Shown: piece after piece, positions 60,621 to 64,000 of the stretch
Layout of the letters: each line of letters begins with the position of its first letter
How positions within the stretch are numbered: the stretch's first letter is position 1
Source: Norana najaformis
Lineage: Eukaryota > Annelida > Clitellata > Crassiclitellata > Hormogastridae
NCBI GenBank assembly: GCA_964023275.1
Contig: OZ029915.1
Coordinates: forward strand, 1,632,131-1,696,130
Length of the DNA: 64,000 nucleotides
Direction: 5' to 3'
The notes under the pieces: model-generated
Seen by the model: only the letters and a program-made list of their open reading frames with translations
Database searches by the model: none
What the model was told of the DNA's origin: nothing
Translations under genes and position numbers: made by a program

Positions 60621-61218
60621 ATGCATTTATACGTACGTATATACATACATATATACATGTACATGTATGCAACACAGCACATGCAGACATATACCGCACA
60701 TACATACACATGCATGCATGCAGTCATGTATACACATATATATTAATCGATGTATCATATATATATATGTATATATGTATATATATATGATACATCGATG
60801 TATCATATATATGTGTACATATTTATATATATGATACATCGATTAATATATATGTGTATACACGACTGCATGTATTGTATATATATGATACATCGATTAA
60901 TATATATGTGTGTACACATGGCTGCATGTATTGTATATATATATATGATACATCGATTAATATATATATATGTGTATACATGACTGCATGTATTGTATAT
61001 ATATATGATACATCGATTAATATATATATATATATATGTATACATGACTGCATGTATTGTATATATATATATATGATACATCGATTAATATATATGTGTT
61101 TACATGACTGCATGTATGCATGTGTATGTATGTGCGGTATATGTATGCATATGCTGTATTGCATACATGTACATGTATATATGTATGTATGTACGTACGT
61201 ACGTACGTATAAATGCAT
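60621..61218. repeat. Large inverted repeat: ~140 bp arms around a tandemly repeated centre
   Basis: Left arm 60621-60760 and right arm about 61073-61218 are reverse complements with only scattered mismatches (shared pieces include GATACATCGATTAATATATA, TGTGTATGTATGTGCGGTAT and TTGCATACATGTACATGTAT). The ~310 bp centre holds a perfect TGATACATCGATGTATCA palindrome near 60788 and four to five direct repeats of about 60 bp (60832-61080) made from the same end sequence plus CATGACTGCATGTATTGTAT. No protein is encoded. Confidence 0.85.
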
Positions 61219-61261
61219 GTATATCTGTGTATATGTATATATATAATGCATTTATTACGCG

Positions 61262-61425
61262 TGCAGGATCAGTAAACCTGAATCTGAGGCGGGAAGCAAT
61301 TGTGAGTGAAGGACTTCATCAAGGTCCCTATACAGTATTCGTCTCAGGGTAGGAGGCTCGAACCCGTACTCTCTGCATTACAAGCCAAGCGCTCTAACCA
61401 ATCTGCTACCCTACCCCACATACTT
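61262..61425 (-). repeat. tRNA-derived SINE, family B-tRNA
   Basis: Reverse complement: GGTAGCAGATTGGTTAGAGC head, CGGGTTCGAGCC B box, then GACGAATACTGTATAGGGAC and CTTCACTCACAATTGC. It begins about 40 bp beyond the right arm of the large inverted repeat. Confidence 0.8.
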
Positions 61426-61784
61426 AGATATTTAAATACATATATAAATGCAACACTTACATACATATATACATAAACACATGCATATGTTGGTATCATT
61501 CTGCAGCTGTATCAGTCACTTCCCATTTTAAGACTTTGGGATCATGACCCAGGATGTAAATCTCTCTCTCTTTCTATATATATATATATATACATATATA
61601 TACATACATAAATCTGTGTCTCTGCCTTTCTATTTCTTGCTCCATAAAGGGGCTGGATTAAATCAATCCTGTTATGTTGTCATCGTAATCCGAAACCTTC
61701 CATCCCTTCTCTGCCGCAACGGAGTCATCAGTTACGAGAATCAGCCCAACACTCACCGGTTCTTTGCCAAAGCATACGTGCAGT

Positions 61785-62000
61785 ATATTTGTATATATGT
61801 ATGCTTGTGCACAGATATGTATGTATGTACTTATGTATGTATGCAAGTTTATATGTATCTATGTAATATATGTATGTATATATGCACATATATGTATGTA
61901 TTTATTTATGTATGTATGTATCTATGCATATATGTACTGTTTGTATGTATGTATGTATGTACTGTATGTATGTATGTTATGCATACTTTAATACATATAC
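61785..62000. repeat. (TATG)n microsatellite
   Basis: TATGTATGTATG with interruptions; the long Tyr/Ile/Cys/Met-rich frame across it is low complexity, not a gene. Confidence 0.9.
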
Positions 62001-62179
62001 AGGACGTACATATCATGAGTCTTGCGTGTATATATATATATATCTTGAGAAAATTCGTCATAAACTTTTGTCTGATAGTATAATCCGACAAGGGAACAAA
62101 GAACTACGATTAGCTCCGTCTCACGTCTAAAATATATTTTCAATATTATGTATATCTATATAATTAGACTACATCGGAT

Positions 62180-62193
62180 ACATATATATATAT

Positions 62194-62247
<54 letters not shown>

Positions 62248-62248
62248 C
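62180..62248. repeat. (TA)n microsatellite
   Basis: Almost uninterrupted TA dinucleotide run. Confidence 0.95.
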
Positions 62249-62734
62249 GCAATAGATGAGGATTACTAGGAGTGTACACAGCTGTTGTACTTCAAGGTCA
62301 TACGCTGTGACTCGTATTGGCATCAATAGTCGTGCGTCAGTGGAGCGTGTATCTCCCCCAATATTTTCGGTTTCACGACTCTGAAATAGTTTACGCCCCA
62401 TTAATTCTGATATGTCTTTAAACGTAAATTTCTTAATTATATGTACGTTGTAAATACGATGAAAGCAATAACATTCAATAATGATAATCAATTTAAAATA
62501 AGATAATTGGTAGCGAAAATCAGTTAAGTAATATTTGCTGATTGTCACCACATGACTACCTCCAACACAACCCATTAATTCATTGAAAAATGAGCAGGTT
62601 CCAGGCCATACGGTCGCTATAAAAGAAATGTCTACATCTACATTTACTCTTAATAACGCTCCCATTGCTACTACAAGTTCCATTGTTCAAATACAAAGCT
62701 CTGCATGATTAGACACTTAAATCGCTTACTACCG

Positions 62735-63085
62735 ATCGTAATCGTAATCTCGAGATTTCTACAGCGCCCAACGATAGCTAAGTCGCGGGAACCAGCTTAT
62801 TCACAGGGACTCAGTCAAAACAAAATCGATAGGTAAAAGTGTTCGGTTCCAGGTCAAGATCGAAGAGTCAGGCAGGCAGGCAGGCAAGGCAGTCAGACGG
62901 CTAAGGTGGGTGGTGTTTGGAATCGGATCTGCAAGATAAATAACGACAAGAAGAGGAATCAGGATAGGATCTGCGAAACAGGAGTGTTTTCAATTTTGAG
63001 CGGAAGACCTGTGCAGAGATTGCAAGGGGTGAAGTGACGGTGAGTTCATAAGATGGATCAGATCATTGACGATCTGTATTAACCA
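62735..63085 (-). mobile_element. L2-like family A, RT remnant plus 3' UTR
   Basis: 3' end at 62735 (CGATCGTAATCGTAATCTCG). The reverse complement near 62980-63060 encodes TSPLAISAQVFRSKLKTLLF, the terminal RT motif. One of the least degraded copies. Confidence 0.8.
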
Positions 63086-63278
63086 GTTTCGCTTTAATCT
63101 CGACTCCCATATACGGCCCTTCAGGTTCATTAAGGTCGACAACACGGCCCTGGTAATCACCCGGTACCCTAGCTAAACTCTGGAGGGTACTACTATTTGG
63201 ACGAAGTAGACTTTTTGCCGCCGAAGTGACCCCGCTAGAGGGCGGTGTGCAAAGGGGTCGTGACCTCTACAGCGTAAC

Positions 63279-63602
63279 ATGAACCGGACGACATCTGGCG
63301 GCCCTATCCTTCGGCTGGGATGTGAATGTTTGCAGGTGATGGAGTTCGTTCCAGTGGTGTCAACGGTTTCAGCAGCTGATTTGTGGCTGCCGAGAGATTA
63401 CTGGGCGGAGGGAGGGAAGATATATAGGCAGAGGATACGGAGAATTAGTTTCGGAGTGGGTAAAATTCTCCATCGAATGCATAATTCTCTCGCAATTAAG
63501 AAGGAATCCCGGCGCATATGCAATGAAAATTGCCGTTCAACGGCGTGCATAGGAAATCAATTGAAAACAATTGTTACGAAGCAATTACATGCGTTTGGGT
63601 GA
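63279..63602 (+). other. Unassigned open frame of 107 codons
   Basis: An ATG-to-stop frame in a unique, moderately GC-rich stretch. The protein (MNRTTSGGPILRLGCECLQV at its start, basic in its second half) shows no motif I recognise. A possible splice acceptor (tgtttgcag) lies inside at about 63338. It could be chance or part of a gene continuing off the right edge. Confidence 0.15.
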
Positions 63603-63689
63603 ACGACCGACCGAGGCTCGTGTCTCTTGCGCTGGTATGACGTCGGTGTTGCACTCATCATTCAGAACATTTATATAGCGCCTCTCCAC

Positions 63690-64000
63690 GATACCTATAT
63701 GTATATATGTACATATGTATGCATGTATGTATGCGTATGGTTGTCTGTATGTATACGTATGTATGTATATGTGTTCATATGTATATATGTATATATACAT
63801 GTATGAATGTATATGTATGTATGTGTATGTATGTATGTATGTATGTGTATGTATGTCTGTTTGTATGTGTATGTATGTATGTATATGTACATATGCATGT
63901 ATACGTATGTATGTATGTGTATGTATACATGCATATGTATGTATGTTTGAATGTATATATGTATGTGTATGTATGTATATGTGTATGTATGCATGTATAC
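63690..64000. repeat. (TATG)n microsatellite to the right edge
   Basis: TATGTATG array with ATGTGTATG interruptions, starting directly after a reverse retroposon end (CATTTATATAGCGCCTCTCC at 63667). Confidence 0.95.

Larger units (their letters stand above)
53295..64000. other. Repeat-rich region with no confirmed gene
   Basis: Beyond the RING ligase 3' UTR no conserved protein block was recognised on either strand. The contents are SINE copies, L2-like tails, (TATG)n and (TA)n microsatellites, a CCAAT-rich tandem repeat, a GC-rich exon-like island (56864-57101) and a large inverted repeat (60621-61218), each listed separately. Many Tyr/Ile/His/Met-rich open frames from 60.5 to 64 kb are read-through of ATGT/ATAC repeats. 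Confidence 0.6.

Noticed and set aside
60542..61352. Long Met/Tyr/Ile-rich open frames on both strands
   Set aside because: They are translations of ATGT/ATAC and TATA repeats of the inverted-repeat region; both strands are open because the repeats lack stop codons in some frames.
61544..62083. 179-codon open frame
   Set aside because: It crosses a TATGTATG microsatellite and encodes Tyr/Ile/Cys/Met low complexity with no domain.
62156..62683. 175-codon minus-strand open frame
   Set aside because: It spans a (TA)n run and a family E SINE; there is no conserved motif.

Overview
The window is nuclear DNA of an animal, most likely a marine invertebrate bilaterian; the exact group cannot be settled from sequence alone. 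The evidence is six conserved metazoan genes split by many short-exon introns with GT-AG (and three GC-AG) boundaries, long AT-rich intergenic DNA, and a dense load of tRNA-headed SINE-like repeats, 5'-truncated CR1/L2-like retrotransposon tails and (TATG)n-type microsatellites. There are no operons, bacterial signals, CRISPR arrays or rRNA genes.

Layout. 527-3194 (+): 3' half of MTIF2, mitochondrial translation initiation factor 2; the gene continues off the left edge. 5588-12415 (-): GCC1/GCC88-type golgin with a C-terminal GRIP domain, 10 coding exons, 739 residues. 15929-33726 (-): VPS54, the GARP-complex subunit, 26 coding exons, 1001 residues, with an extra N-terminal C2H2-like finger pair. 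35199-41260 (+): TMEM104, an AAAP-like multi-span membrane protein, 10 exons, 523 residues. 45599-46276 (-): CLPP, mitochondrial Clp protease subunit, single coding exon, 225 residues, plus a 5' UTR exon. 48890-53294 (+): RING-H2 E3 ligase of the RNF38/RNF44 type, 7 exons, 488 residues. 53295-64000: no gene I can defend, only retroposons, satellites, a large inverted repeat and two exon-like islands. Every multi-exon reading frame was assembled by hand, and the coding lengths close in frame with consistent intron phases.

Genes in context. MTIF2 and GCC1 are tail to tail. GCC1 and VPS54 lie head-to-tail on the same strand and both act in tethering endosome-derived vesicles at the trans-Golgi network. 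VPS54/TMEM104 and CLPP/RNF are divergent pairs with 1.5 and about 1.6-2.6 kb between them, while TMEM104/CLPP are convergent across a 4.3 kb geneless stretch. MTIF2 and CLPP are both mitochondrial but not adjacent.

Repeats. At least five retroposon families recur, in genes and between them. Most end in a related GGCGCTATA(T/G)AAAT-like 3' tail followed by a family-specific short tandem repeat, as expected if tRNA-headed SINEs share a CR1/L2-type partner. I found no convincing new multi-gene system. The best leads are three GC-AG introns confined to VPS54, its N-terminal finger module, a ~28-residue internal repeat in the RING ligase, and the ~600 bp inverted repeat at 60.6-61.2 kb.
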